Positions 26,527-34,537 of a stretch of 64,000 bases of DNA are shown piece after piece; position 1 is the first letter of the stretch; each line of letters begins with the position of its first letter. The position numbers and the translations under genes are program-made. The stretch comes from Geothermobacter hydrogeniphilus. GTDB lineage: Bacteria > Desulfobacterota > Desulfuromonadia > Desulfuromonadales > Geothermobacteraceae. Under the pieces are notes generated by a model. It was given only the letters and a program-made list of their open reading frames with translations, did no database searches and was not told where the DNA came from. The stretch lies in contig NZ_NAAD01000015.1 of assembly GCF_002093115.1 (NCBI RefSeq), positions 1-64,000 on the forward strand, in the 5' to 3' direction.

Positions 26527-27588
26527 TCAGTGCGCTTCCGCCCGGCGGATCTCCTCCAGCAGTTTTGAACCCCGTCGCAGGCTGTCGAAAATGATCGCCG
26601 AGGTCATGGTCGCGCTGCTCACCGCATCGACCTCGGGATCGAATGTCCAGCCCCTCCCCAGCTGCCCGCCGACCACCCGGCGACGCATCTGTTCCACCTC
26701 CTGTTCATCCCATAATTCATTGCCGTAGCGGGTCAGGTGCAACGTTTCGAAAGCCAGCAGTTTGCCTTCGAGATTGAAGAACGCCAGGAAATGGACGTTG
26801 TGACAGACGTCGCATATCGCCCGGCGGCTGATGACCGCGGCGTACAGGGGGCGTCCGTCGACCATGGCGGCATAGACCCGGTCCCGCGAGGGCAGTTGCA
26901 GTTGGTGCAGTTCCCGCATCCGGCCCAGTCGGGAGAATCCTTTCTGAATGCGTTGTCGCAGGCGGCTTTCGGACATTCGCAGTGGTGGTGGATAGACCGG
27001 TTGCGGCGGGTCGGCCAGGCCCTTGAAGTCGGCGGCCCGCATGCTGATCAGTTCCTTGAGGTAGGCGAACAGCGGGGGGAGGTCGCGGTCTTCGCCGAGA
27101 TGGCTGCCGGCGACCATGCCCGGTTGCCCGGGACCGGCCTGGCGGACATAGATCGACAGCGGGGTCGGACCGCCGCGAATCGCCATGTGCAGGCTGAAAT
27201 CGCTGTCGGCGATGACCGGGTAGGCGACATCGTAGACGGTGACGAAGTCTTCGATCTGTGCCGGTGAATTGGCGACCGCGATGCCGAGCATTTTCACCCG
27301 GCCGCGGGTCTGCGGATCCTTTTCGATCATTTCGAAGAGCCGGTTGTAGGGCGCGGTCTGTTTCTGGCAGTGGGGACAGAGGACGTTGAGCACCTCGACC
27401 AGGACCACTTCGGAGGGAATGTCGCTGAGACGGAAATGATCCTGTTCGCCGATGCCGAGGTAGGATCGTTGGGCATCGGTCGCCGGGGCCTTTAGCGGCA
27501 GTTCCGGAAAGGGCTCGCCGATGTCGATCGGCTGGGCCAGCAGATTAACAGGAATGAGCAGGATCAGGAGCAGTATCTGCAGCATCAT
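26527..27588 (-). CDS. Secreted thioredoxin-fold/FMN-binding-like fusion with CxxCH
   Basis: The 353-residue product starts with a signal peptide (about 1-18). Residues ~22-180 are a TlpA/redoxin-like thioredoxin fold with CPHC at 71-74. The C-terminal ~130 residues resemble an FMN-binding (RnfG/NqrC-like) domain ending in DAVSSATMTS (321-330), close to the Ser/Thr-rich site that carries covalent FMN in that family. A CxxCH motif (CDVCH, 259-263) lies inside this domain and could bind heme c. The protein is the last gene of the respiratory operon and acts in the periplasm, probably in thiol or electron transfer. Cofactors are inferred. Confidence 0.75.
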   Translation of the reverse strand: MMLQILLLILLIPVNLLAQPIDIGEPFPELPLKAPATDAQRSYLGIGEQDHFRLSDIPSEVVLVEVLNVLCPHCQKQTAPYNRLFEMIEKDPQTRGRVKMLGIAVANSPAQIEDFVTVYDVAYPVIADSDFSLHMAIRGGPTPLSIYVRQAGPGQPGMVAGSHLGEDRDLPPLFAYLKELISMRAADFKGLADPPQPVYPPPLRMSESRLRQRIQKGFSRLGRMRELHQLQLPSRDRVYAAMVDGRPLYAAVISRRAICDVCHNVHFLAFFNLEGKLLAFETLHLTRYGNELWDEQEVEQMRRRVVGGQLGRGWTFDPEVDAVSSATMTSAIIFDSLRRGSKLLEEIRRAEAH

Positions 27589-27632
27589 TTCCTCCCCGTC
27601 GCCGGTTCATGTTTCCACGTGAGAACAGCGCC

Positions 27633-27709
27633 GCCTGAATCGGTGAGCCCCTGCCGGAGAAGAGCGCAAGTCGTTTGCTCTTGCCCGGCAGGAACCCACG
27701 GATTCAGGC
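27633..27709. repeat. Palindromic repeat family, copy B
   Basis: Arms 27633-27657 and 27685-27709 are inverted with about 21 of 25 matches; the left one begins GCCTGAATCGGTGAGC. This is the best-preserved copy of the family and could form a 77-base hairpin. It lies between the NrfD gene and the thioredoxin fusion gene and may reduce read-through to the latter. Confidence 0.75.
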
Positions 27710-27723
27710 GACAGCCTGTCGGA

Positions 27724-28875
27724 TCAGGAATGCTGTTCTCTGTCGGTGTCCAGCTTGAGCAGTTTTTCTGCCAGGGTGTAGGCGAAGGCGCTGAAGGCCA
27801 GGCAGCCGATCACGATCAGCACTTCGCTGAGTGACGGTGAATAGCTGAACAGCCCGTCCTCCAGTCCGTACTCCTGCAGCCGCAGCGGGTAAAGCTGGCC
27901 GGCGATGGTCATGTCGTAGCGCATGAAGAACATGCCGACCAGGGCCAGCAGGCTGGCCATCATGGTGCTGAACGGGGTGCGGTCATGGCGCATCAGCAGC
28001 AGCAGCGGCACCACCAGGCCGATGATAATTTCGCCCATCCAGAAGTTCAGCGACAGTTTTCCGGTCAACAGTGCCATGACCGGTTCGTAGTGTCCGGGCT
28101 GTTTGCCGTAGAGGCCGACCACCACGTTCCAGAAGACCGAGAAAATGAGGATGAAGATCATCAATGCCAGGATGCGGCCCAGCAGCCGGATCAGGCGCCG
28201 GTCCTGTTCATCCATCTCGAGGTTGCGCACGAAATGATGAAAGTACATGACCATGATGATCAGCGCGGTGCCGGAGACCAGGGCGGTGATGATGATGTAG
28301 ACCGGCATGAACGATCCGTGCCAGAAGGGGCGCGCCAGGGTCAGGCCGAAGACCGAACCGAGGACCGACGGGGCGGCGATGGCGAACAGAAAACCGAGAG
28401 AGCCGGTGACGATCGACAGTTTGTGGTTGTCGGTCATCAGGGCATAGAACTCGACCACCAGGATGCCCAGGTAAATGCCGTAGATGGTCCCCATCCACCA
28501 GATCCCCGAGCTGAAGTTGGGCGACAGCAGGGTGTAGATCATGTTGAAGGGATGTTCCAGGTCCAGGCCGATGGCCCCGAAGGCGCCCATCAGGCAGAGG
28601 ATCGCCAGCAGGATGGCCCGCTTGCTGATCAGGGTGAATTCGTGGAAGCCGAACACATGGCCGAGACTGGAAATCAGGCACAGCCCGGAGCAGGAAATAG
28701 CGAGAAACACATAGGTCGCGATCAGGATTCCCCAGGGCACCCCGCGGTTGACGTTGAAGGCCTGCTCATGGCCGACCATGAAGCTGTAGCCGGCTGCGCC
28801 GGCGGCCGCGATCAGGCAGAGGCTGAGCAGGGCGAACCAGAGCAGCTGACCGGGTTTCTTGGCAATGGTTGACAT
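27724..28875 (-). CDS. NrfD/PsrC-type membrane quinol dehydrogenase subunit
   Basis: At 383 residues with about ten hydrophobic helices it fits the NrfD/PsrC family. Typical sequences are NRGVPWGILIATYVFLAISCSGLCLISS (helix 2 region), GIWWMGTIYGIYLG and HGSFMPVYIIITALVSGTAL. It exchanges electrons between menaquinol and the ferredoxin subunit encoded just upstream. The gap to that gene is 9 bases, so they are co-translated. It has no heme motif. Confidence 0.9.
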   Translation of the reverse strand: MSTIAKKPGQLLWFALLSLCLIAAAGAAGYSFMVGHEQAFNVNRGVPWGILIATYVFLAISCSGLCLISSLGHVFGFHEFTLISKRAILLAILCLMGAFGAIGLDLEHPFNMIYTLLSPNFSSGIWWMGTIYGIYLGILVVEFYALMTDNHKLSIVTGSLGFLFAIAAPSVLGSVFGLTLARPFWHGSFMPVYIIITALVSGTALIIMVMYFHHFVRNLEMDEQDRRLIRLLGRILALMIFILIFSVFWNVVVGLYGKQPGHYEPVMALLTGKLSLNFWMGEIIIGLVVPLLLLMRHDRTPFSTMMASLLALVGMFFMRYDMTIAGQLYPLRLQEYGLEDGLFSYSPSLSEVLIVIGCLAFSAFAYTLAEKLLKLDTDREQHS

Positions 28876-28884
28876 AGTCTTCTC

Positions 28885-29442
28885 CTAAATCAGATAGAAC
28901 AGGAAGGGTTTGGTCCCCAACTCCGGCTTGAGGACCCGGTGCCGGTTCTTGGCCAGCAGGATGGAAACTTCGCTGCAGGGGTCGTTCAGGTCGCCGAAGG
29001 TCCGCACCTTGGTCGGACAGGTCTCAACGCAGGCGGGAATCCGTCCGACTGCCAGGCGTTGAATACAGAAGGTGCATTTGTCAATGGCGCCGGTTTCCTC
29101 GTTGTAGTAGCGGGCGTCATAGGGACAGGCGAGCATGCAGTACTTGCAGCCGATGCACTTGTCCGGGTTGACGGTGACGATGCCGCCCTCGGTAATCCCC
29201 GTCGCGCTGGTCGGGCAGACGCTGTTGCAGGGCGGGTTTTCGCACTGGTTGCACTGGCTGGGAGCGAAGCTCTGCCCCAGGTTGGGGTAGCTGCCCCGCA
29301 GGGGCTCCTCGGTGACCCAGTTGCGACAGGTGTCTTCCGGGAGGGGCACGTTGTTTTCGGTCTTGCAGGCCACCGTGCAGGCTTTGCAGTCGATGCAGCG
29401 CCTGGTATCGAGCACGATGGCGTAGCGTTTATCTTTCTTCAT
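28885..29442 (-). CDS. Four-cluster ferredoxin electron-transfer subunit
   Basis: The 185-residue protein has four [4Fe-4S] cysteine groups in the PsrB/NrfC/DmsB arrangement: CIDCKACTVAC (about 16-26), CNQCENPPCNSVC (about 64-76), CIGCKYCMLAC (about 96-106) and CTFC...CVETCPT (about 123-144). It has no signal peptide, so it probably rides with the Tat-exported catalytic subunit. It wires the NrfD subunit to the molybdopterin site. Its neighbours on either side overlap functionally, with gaps of 9 and 26 bases. Confidence 0.92.
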   Translation of the reverse strand: MKKDKRYAIVLDTRRCIDCKACTVACKTENNVPLPEDTCRNWVTEEPLRGSYPNLGQSFAPSQCNQCENPPCNSVCPTSATGITEGGIVTVNPDKCIGCKYCMLACPYDARYYNEETGAIDKCTFCIQRLAVGRIPACVETCPTKVRTFGDLNDPCSEVSILLAKNRHRVLKPELGTKPFLFYLI

Positions 29443-29468
29443 GGTGGCGTTACTCCTTGTTTCGCGTC

Positions 29469-31667
29469 TCAGGCACGCTCGATCTGGACGAAGGTCTCAT
29501 GCAGGGCGGCGTTGCCGCTGATCTTGTCGTAACTGCTGCCGATCAGGGCGGCATCACAGCCTCCTTTGCCATAAACCGTTCGCAGTCCTTTCGACAGGAC
29601 ACCGAAACCGTGCGCCATGTAAACGCAGTCGGGGCGGATTTTGTCGGTCACCTCCAGCTTCAGGGTCTGGGCGCCCACCTCGCTGCGGACGGTGACCCGC
29701 ATGCCGTTCCGCAATCCCCGGCGTCTGGCCTCTTCGGTATTCAGCCAGAGGGTGTTTTCCGGCATGATGGCGTTCAGGTAAGGGTTGTTTGATGTCGTGC
29801 CATGGGTGAAGAAGGCGTGACGGCCGACCAGCAGACGGTATTTCCCGGCCGGGGTGGTTTTCGGTGCTTCATAGACCGGTAGCGGGTCCAGTCCTTTCTT
29901 GGCATATTTTTCCGAATAGATCTCGACTTTGCCGCTCTTGGTGCGGAGCCGTTTGCCGAGGGTCCTGCCGTAGGTCGGATCCGTTTTTTCATAGTAGACG
30001 CCCCGGGTCTGCAGGGCCTTGAGGATCTGCGGCTGTCCCTTGACCTGGGTCTGGATCACCTCTTCGATGGTGAACTGGAACTGTTCGGCGACGTCACTGC
30101 CGAGGCGTTTGGCAATTTCCTTCATGATCCAGATGTTCGGTTTGCTTTCGAACATCGCCTTGATGCAGGGCTGGCGCCAGACCACCACCGGCAGAATGCC
30201 GCCGATCGATTCAAGCGGGTCCTGGCGTTCGAGGTAGGTCGCTTCGGGCAGGACCACGTCGGAATACCAGGCGGTATCGCTCATAGTGATGTCGATGGTG
30301 CAGATGAAGTCCATCTGGTCCATCATTTTCAGACTCCTGGCGCGGTCGGGAACCGAGGCCAGCATGTTCTGTTTGTAGACCATCATGCCCTTGACCGGAT
30401 AGGGCTTGCCGGCCAGTACCCGGTCACGGAACGGAACCCAGGCGCCGTCATTTTCCGAAAGGTAGGCGACGCTGCCGGCATCGAGCCGATCCGGGACATC
30501 GTCGTACCAGGGCGCGAGGTAATCGTGCCTGCCGATCTTGATGCGGCTGTTGGGAACCATGCCGCCCTTGACATCCCAGTTGCCGATGATGGCGTTGAGA
30601 ATGGCAATGCCGCGGCGCAGCTGAGTGTCGTTGGCCATAAAGGAGGAGCGGCGGCCGTGGTAGTAGATGGCCCTTGGCGCCGCCAGCGCGAACTCGCGGG
30701 CGATGCGGCGGATATCCGCGGCCGGGATTTCACATTCACGTTCGGCCCATTCCGGTGTGTAATTGCAGACGTGCGGCACCAGCTTGTCGAAGCCGACGCA
30801 GTTTTCCCTGACGAAGGAGCGGTTGTAGAGCCCTTCGTTGATGATGACGTTGATCATCGCCAGGACGAAAGCGAGATCGGTGCCGGCCTTGATCGGGTAC
30901 CACTGGTCAGCCTTGGCCGCCGTCCTGGTGAAACGGGGATCGAGGTAGATCAGCTTGCGCCGGCCGCCGTCGCCCTTCAGCATGTCGATGGAGTCGGGGG
31001 TGATCAGGGCCTCGCTGCGGTTGGCGCCGCTCATGATGATGTAGTCGGCGTTGAGAACGTCCGGGGTCGGATTGGTGCCGAAGGTCGCCATGAACCCCTG
31101 GATGTTGGAGGAGAGGCACAGGGTCGGGTGGCGGACATTGTTCGGCGAACCGAAGCATTCGGCCAGCTGCATGAAGAAATGATCCTGGTAGGTCCCCTCG
31201 GTGGAGGCGAACATGACGCCGGCGCGGGTGTATTTTTCCGCCACCTCGTTCATCTTCTTCGCCACCAGGTCGAGAGCTTCTTCCCAGCTGGCGCGGCGGA
31301 ACTTGCCTTCGCCGCGCTTGCCGGTGCGGATCAGCGGGTACTTGAGCCGATCGGGATCATAGACCACGCCGACCCCGGCGTTGCCGCGGGCACAGAGCAT
31401 CGACCGGCTCTTGATGAAGTTGGGGTTCGGGTCGAGTTTTTCAATGACGCCGTTGCGGACCCGGGCAATGACGCCGCATTTGTTGACACACATGCCGCAG
31501 CTGGTGAAAACGTCGTCATCCTTGCCCCGTTGCGGGCTGGTGACGTCTCCGTTTTTGGCCAGGGCGTGCAGAACCTTGACCTGTGAGCCGACCACCGCCG
31601 TGGCGAGGGTGCATGACGACATGCCGAGAAACCGGCGTCGGCTCAGTTTTTTATTGATCAGGGACAC
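29469..31667 (-). CDS. Tat-exported molybdopterin oxidoreductase, PhsA/PsrA-like
   Basis: The 732-residue catalytic subunit has a Tat signal SRRRFLG (9-15). A [4Fe-4S] binding set lies at Cys57, Cys60, Cys64 and Cys92 (CGMCVNKC...LCARG). The probable molybdenum ligand is Cys184 in HPTLCLSSN. The order and spacing resemble thiosulfate/polysulfide reductases; arsenate, selenate and tetrathionate enzymes are relatives. A C-terminal dinucleotide-binding domain is present (about 610-725). With the ferredoxin and NrfD genes it forms a quinol-dependent periplasmic reductase or oxidase. The substrate cannot be read from sequence. Confidence 0.88.
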   Translation of the reverse strand: MSLINKKLSRRRFLGMSSCTLATAVVGSQVKVLHALAKNGDVTSPQRGKDDDVFTSCGMCVNKCGVIARVRNGVIEKLDPNPNFIKSRSMLCARGNAGVGVVYDPDRLKYPLIRTGKRGEGKFRRASWEEALDLVAKKMNEVAEKYTRAGVMFASTEGTYQDHFFMQLAECFGSPNNVRHPTLCLSSNIQGFMATFGTNPTPDVLNADYIIMSGANRSEALITPDSIDMLKGDGGRRKLIYLDPRFTRTAAKADQWYPIKAGTDLAFVLAMINVIINEGLYNRSFVRENCVGFDKLVPHVCNYTPEWAERECEIPAADIRRIAREFALAAPRAIYYHGRRSSFMANDTQLRRGIAILNAIIGNWDVKGGMVPNSRIKIGRHDYLAPWYDDVPDRLDAGSVAYLSENDGAWVPFRDRVLAGKPYPVKGMMVYKQNMLASVPDRARSLKMMDQMDFICTIDITMSDTAWYSDVVLPEATYLERQDPLESIGGILPVVVWRQPCIKAMFESKPNIWIMKEIAKRLGSDVAEQFQFTIEEVIQTQVKGQPQILKALQTRGVYYEKTDPTYGRTLGKRLRTKSGKVEIYSEKYAKKGLDPLPVYEAPKTTPAGKYRLLVGRHAFFTHGTTSNNPYLNAIMPENTLWLNTEEARRRGLRNGMRVTVRSEVGAQTLKLEVTDKIRPDCVYMAHGFGVLSKGLRTVYGKGGCDAALIGSSYDKISGNAALHETFVQIERA

Positions 31668-31731
31668 GGCAGACTCCTTTGCTCCTTGTTTGTTCGGTTA
31701 ATTCAGATACTTGGATGTATCTGGGCGGGCA

Positions 31732-31756
31732 AAGGGGGAGGATGTCCCTCCCCCTT
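31732..31756 (-). other. Stable hairpin between porin and molybdoenzyme genes
   Basis: AAGGGGGAGG (31732-31741) pairs exactly with CCTCCCCCTT (31747-31756) around a 5-base loop. No T-tract follows on the minus strand, so it is more likely an mRNA-stability or partial-attenuation element than a full terminator. It would allow the upstream porin and cytochrome part to be expressed more strongly than the enzyme. Confidence 0.6.
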
Positions 31757-31768
31757 GACCTGCTCGGG

Positions 31769-33370
31769 TCAGAACTTGACGGTTATCGAGGCATTGATGT
31801 CATAGACCTTGTCAATGGCGGGCAGCATGGAATACGCCTTGCCGTCCTTGACATCATCGATCTTCTTCGGTTCGCCGACCGGAGCACCGCTGCCGGTGTA
31901 CTCGTAGTCGTAGTAGATGATGCCGAACTTCATGAACATGCGCGGATTGACGTCAACGATGTAATAGGCTTCACCGACATGGCCGCGGGTGGAGAGCTTG
32001 CTGCCGACGATGTCGTCCTGGGCCTGGGTGAAGGGCAGCCAGTATTTCGACCCGTAGTTGTATTCGAGACCCAGCTTGCCCATCGGCGCCGGGATCTGGA
32101 TGCCGGCATAGATCGAGTAGCCGTTCTCGGCGTTGTCGTCGAGAGTCCTGCCGGTCGGGGCGAAGGCGACCGCGTCCACGCCGATGGTCGCCGGATTGCC
32201 GTTGGCGTCGACCGGGATCATCTCGGCATCCTTGTTCAGGCCGCCGAACAGACCGGCTTCACCATTGGGGTCGGTGCGGGTCCAGCCGAGGCTGGTGAAC
32301 CACTTGATGCCGTTGTCTTCTTCACGCATGAAGCCGATACCGCCGAGCAGCTCGTCGCCGATGTTGTGGGTCGCCTGCACCCGGGTCAGCATGTTGAAGC
32401 CGGGGAAGATGGCGGCCTGGAAGCTGGCCGGCAGGAAGCTGTTGGGAACCGCCAGCACGCCTTTGAAGCCGTCGGTGATGTCCTTGGCGCCGAACAGGGT
32501 CAGCTGGATGAAGTTGGTGCCGTCATTGAGCAGGTCGATGTTGAACCCGCCGAGATGGGTGTCCTCAAGGTCAATTTCATTGAACAGTTCGCCGTTGCCG
32601 AATTCGGACTCGTACCCCTGACCGTAGCAGAAACGGACCACCTGGCCGTCCCAGCCGGTGACTTTGCCGAGCTTGTAGCCGACGGTAATGCCGTCGAAGT
32701 TGAAGTTGACCAGGTGCCCTGAGGGGGTGCCGCCGCGCATTTCATTTTCACGGATATTGGTCGGTGGTCCGTAAGTCGAGGGACGACGGCCGATGGAGAG
32801 ATAGAAGTTGCTGTGACCGATATCGCTCCAGCTGAAGTAGGCGCGTTCCACCCGCAGGAAATCGCCGGTGGTGTTGCCGCTGTTGGTGCCGTCCATGGTG
32901 AAGGAATTCCAGGAATCGAACACCTTGACCCCGGTCGAATCACCCCAGTTCTTGTACATCAGCAGGCGGCCGTGGAATTTGACATTCCTGGCCACTTTGG
33001 CCTTCATGCCCAGCCGCAGCCGGGTGGTGTAGAGCAGATTGTTGTCAAAGTCGTCGGTCTTGCGTTTCAGGGTGCCGTCGGGATTGAAGTTGGGCACCAG
33101 CAGGCCGGTGCCGGGGTCGTTGACAAACGCCGGCTGGACGTTGGTCAGGTCCTTGTAATGTAGTGAGTCTCCCTTGGCACGCAGGTCACCATAGAAGCTG
33201 ATGCGGTCGGTGGCCGAGTGCATGGTGTTCTTGTCGATCTGGTCCTGCAGGTCGTTGATCTGCTCATTGAGTTCCTGGATTTTCTTTTCCAGGTCATCCA
33301 TCGATGTGCCGAACGCCAGGGCGGGTACCATCAGCACTCCGGCAAGCAGTAACGCAAGAATCGTCTTCAT
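31769..33370 (-). CDS. Outer-membrane beta-barrel protein, DUF3373-like
   Basis: A 533-residue protein with signal peptide (cleavage after about residue 19) and a short coiled coil (DDLEKKIQELNEQINDLQDQ, about 23-45). A long run of alternating hydrophobic strands follows, ending in phenylalanine (ITVKF), the usual C-terminal barrel signal. Sequences such as FLRVERAYFSWSDIGHSNFYLSIGRRPST match DUF3373-type porins. It sits between a cytochrome gene and a molybdoenzyme gene, so it may admit the substrate or its product to the periplasm, or form an outer-membrane conduit. The family assignment is from memory. Confidence 0.75.
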   Translation of the reverse strand: MKTILALLLAGVLMVPALAFGTSMDDLEKKIQELNEQINDLQDQIDKNTMHSATDRISFYGDLRAKGDSLHYKDLTNVQPAFVNDPGTGLLVPNFNPDGTLKRKTDDFDNNLLYTTRLRLGMKAKVARNVKFHGRLLMYKNWGDSTGVKVFDSWNSFTMDGTNSGNTTGDFLRVERAYFSWSDIGHSNFYLSIGRRPSTYGPPTNIRENEMRGGTPSGHLVNFNFDGITVGYKLGKVTGWDGQVVRFCYGQGYESEFGNGELFNEIDLEDTHLGGFNIDLLNDGTNFIQLTLFGAKDITDGFKGVLAVPNSFLPASFQAAIFPGFNMLTRVQATHNIGDELLGGIGFMREEDNGIKWFTSLGWTRTDPNGEAGLFGGLNKDAEMIPVDANGNPATIGVDAVAFAPTGRTLDDNAENGYSIYAGIQIPAPMGKLGLEYNYGSKYWLPFTQAQDDIVGSKLSTRGHVGEAYYIVDVNPRMFMKFGIIYYDYEYTGSGAPVGEPKKIDDVKDGKAYSMLPAIDKVYDINASITVKF

Positions 33371-33410
33371 GGATTTGCCTCCTGTTGCAATAGATAGGTC
33401 CCGGTCGCGT

Positions 33411-33737
33411 CTAGCCGCAGGTTTCCGGCTGGTCGGAGTCGGCGGCGTGGTCGAAGAGGAACTGGTTGATATCCTTCAGATCCTTCTCGCTGTACTTGCC
33501 CCAGATTTCCGGTTTCGCTTTATGCTTGTTCTTTTTGAAGAAACGGTCCCACTGCGACTGGGTCTTTGACAGCGGTGTGAGAGCGCCGCCTTCAGCCCCG
33601 GCGACGTGGCAGGTTTTGCAGTTCTTCTTGTAGAGGTATTTGCCCTTTTTCGGGTTGCCTCCTTCGGCGCCCAGCACCGGGGTGGCGAGGAAGGCGGCAA
33701 CAGCCAGAATCGCGATTGTTTTGCTGATCAGTTTCAT
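33411..33737 (-). CDS. Small periplasmic monoheme cytochrome c
   Basis: The 108-residue protein has a signal peptide ending near residue 23 (VLGAEG) and one heme site, CKTCH (Cys40, Cys43, His44). No methionine follows the heme site, so the usual His/Met ligation of class I cytochromes is impossible; a distal His or a free site must be used. GGAGGAAAAG precedes ATG 33737, which is why the upstream in-frame ATG is not chosen. It is the first gene of the respiratory operon and is likely its periplasmic electron carrier. Confidence 0.88.
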   Translation of the reverse strand: MKLISKTIAILAVAAFLATPVLGAEGGNPKKGKYLYKKNCKTCHVAGAEGGALTPLSKTQSQWDRFFKKNKHKAKPEIWGKYSEKDLKDINQFLFDHAADSDQPETCG

Positions 33738-33878
33738 CTTTTCCTCCATCAGGTTTAAGAGAGTTGTCGGACCCGTTGCGGCAAGGAGCCTGGCGGGCGT
33801 TTTTTTGCGACGCTAAAACCCCGTTCGCAAAAATCCATTAATTCCTATAGTCGATCTTTTGCATATTCAACTTTCAGG

Positions 33879-33898
33879 ATTTGTGCCAATTTGTGCCA
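33879..33898 (-). promoter_or_regulatory. Tandem 10-bp repeat upstream of cytochrome operon
   Basis: ATTTGTGCCA occurs twice head to tail, about 142 bases before the cytochrome start. On the minus strand this reads TGGCACAAATTGGCAC. It resembles a sigma-54 -24 box, but the -12 element is one base out of register, so I only claim a likely regulator site. Confidence 0.4.
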
Positions 33899-34135
33899 TG
33901 ATTAATTAACTGATTCCAAGTTCGTGATATCTGATGTGTATTGGGGGTGGTCGCCTGAGATGAGAAAAATTATTGCGCAGTCATTTGGCAGCTCTAATCT
34001 TTAATTTCCGGTAAATCGCCGGTGAATAGACGCATTTTGTGCGCAACAGAGGTGACGCTGTTGCCGTCAGCCATGTCAGGCAGGCGTATCGGAGCAGGGC
34101 GCGGGAAGGTTTAGGGGGAATTGTTTATAAAGCTG

Positions 34136-34308
34136 TTCTAGAGACTGTCGGACTATACAGGCTGAAGCGAAAATTCGGGCGTTTGAGCACAGATTTCGGC
34201 TCAATTGCAGCCTCATAGCAGTGGCTATGGGGCAAAATGGAGCTGGGATATGGGCCGAACGCGCGGATTTGCAGCCAGTTCATGGATAGTCCGACAGCCT
34301 CCTAGAGG
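34136..34308. repeat. 173-bp hairpin element with ~21-bp inverted ends
   Basis: CTAGAGACTGTCGGACTAT (34138-34156) is inverted, with few differences, at 34286-34308 (ATAGTCCGACAGCCTCCTAG). The interior (GCTGAAGCGAAAATT) matches sequence near 66-81 at the far left of the window. No reading frame is credible. It looks like a miniature mobile element or the remains of an insertion sequence. Confidence 0.65.
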
Positions 34309-34330
34309 TTGTCAGCGAATTTTTCTCAGG

Positions 34331-34537
34331 TCAGAGTTCGGGGAAAGGTTCTTCTTCGGCGGGAGTATCGTTTTCGTCGTCGGGAAAGTCTTCGTCGAGA
34401 AAGTGATCGAGGAACTTCTGGTTGTCGCGAATGCGGCGGTCGATTTCGCGCTGCAGTTCCGCCAGTTCCGGGTAGCGTTCGGTTTCTGCCGGCGGTGCTG
34501 CGTCGTTCGTGGAGAGTTTGTTTTTCTCTTCAGCCAT
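34331..34537 (-). CDS. Small acidic protein coupled to glgA
   Basis: A 68-residue, strongly charged protein (MAEEKNKLSTN...EEEPFPEL) with no membrane segment. The middle is a predicted helix (ELAELQREIDRRIRDNQKFLDHFL) and the tail is acidic. Its ATG overlaps the glgA stop in ATGGCTGA, so it is translated by coupling with glycogen synthase. The function is unknown. Coupling and the coherent amino-acid pattern argue that it is real. Confidence 0.6.
   Translation of the reverse strand: MAEEKNKLSTNDAAPPAETERYPELAELQREIDRRIRDNQKFLDHFLDEDFPDDENDTPAEEEPFPEL

Larger units (their letters stand above)
33738..34330. other. Promoter region of the respiratory operon, no gene
   Basis: About 590 bases contain no credible gene. 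AT-rich DNA near 33840-33960 probably holds the operon promoter. The right half is filled by the inverted-repeat element at 34136-34308. Confidence 0.5.

Noticed and set aside
31732-31756. Terminator between porin and molybdoenzyme genes
   Set aside because: The stem is perfect but no T-tract follows on the transcribed strand; treated as a stability hairpin.
33879-33898. Sigma-54 promoter for the cytochrome operon
   Set aside because: TGGCAC boxes are present, but the GG-to-GC spacing is one base short for a -24/-12 promoter. It is kept only as a possible regulator site.
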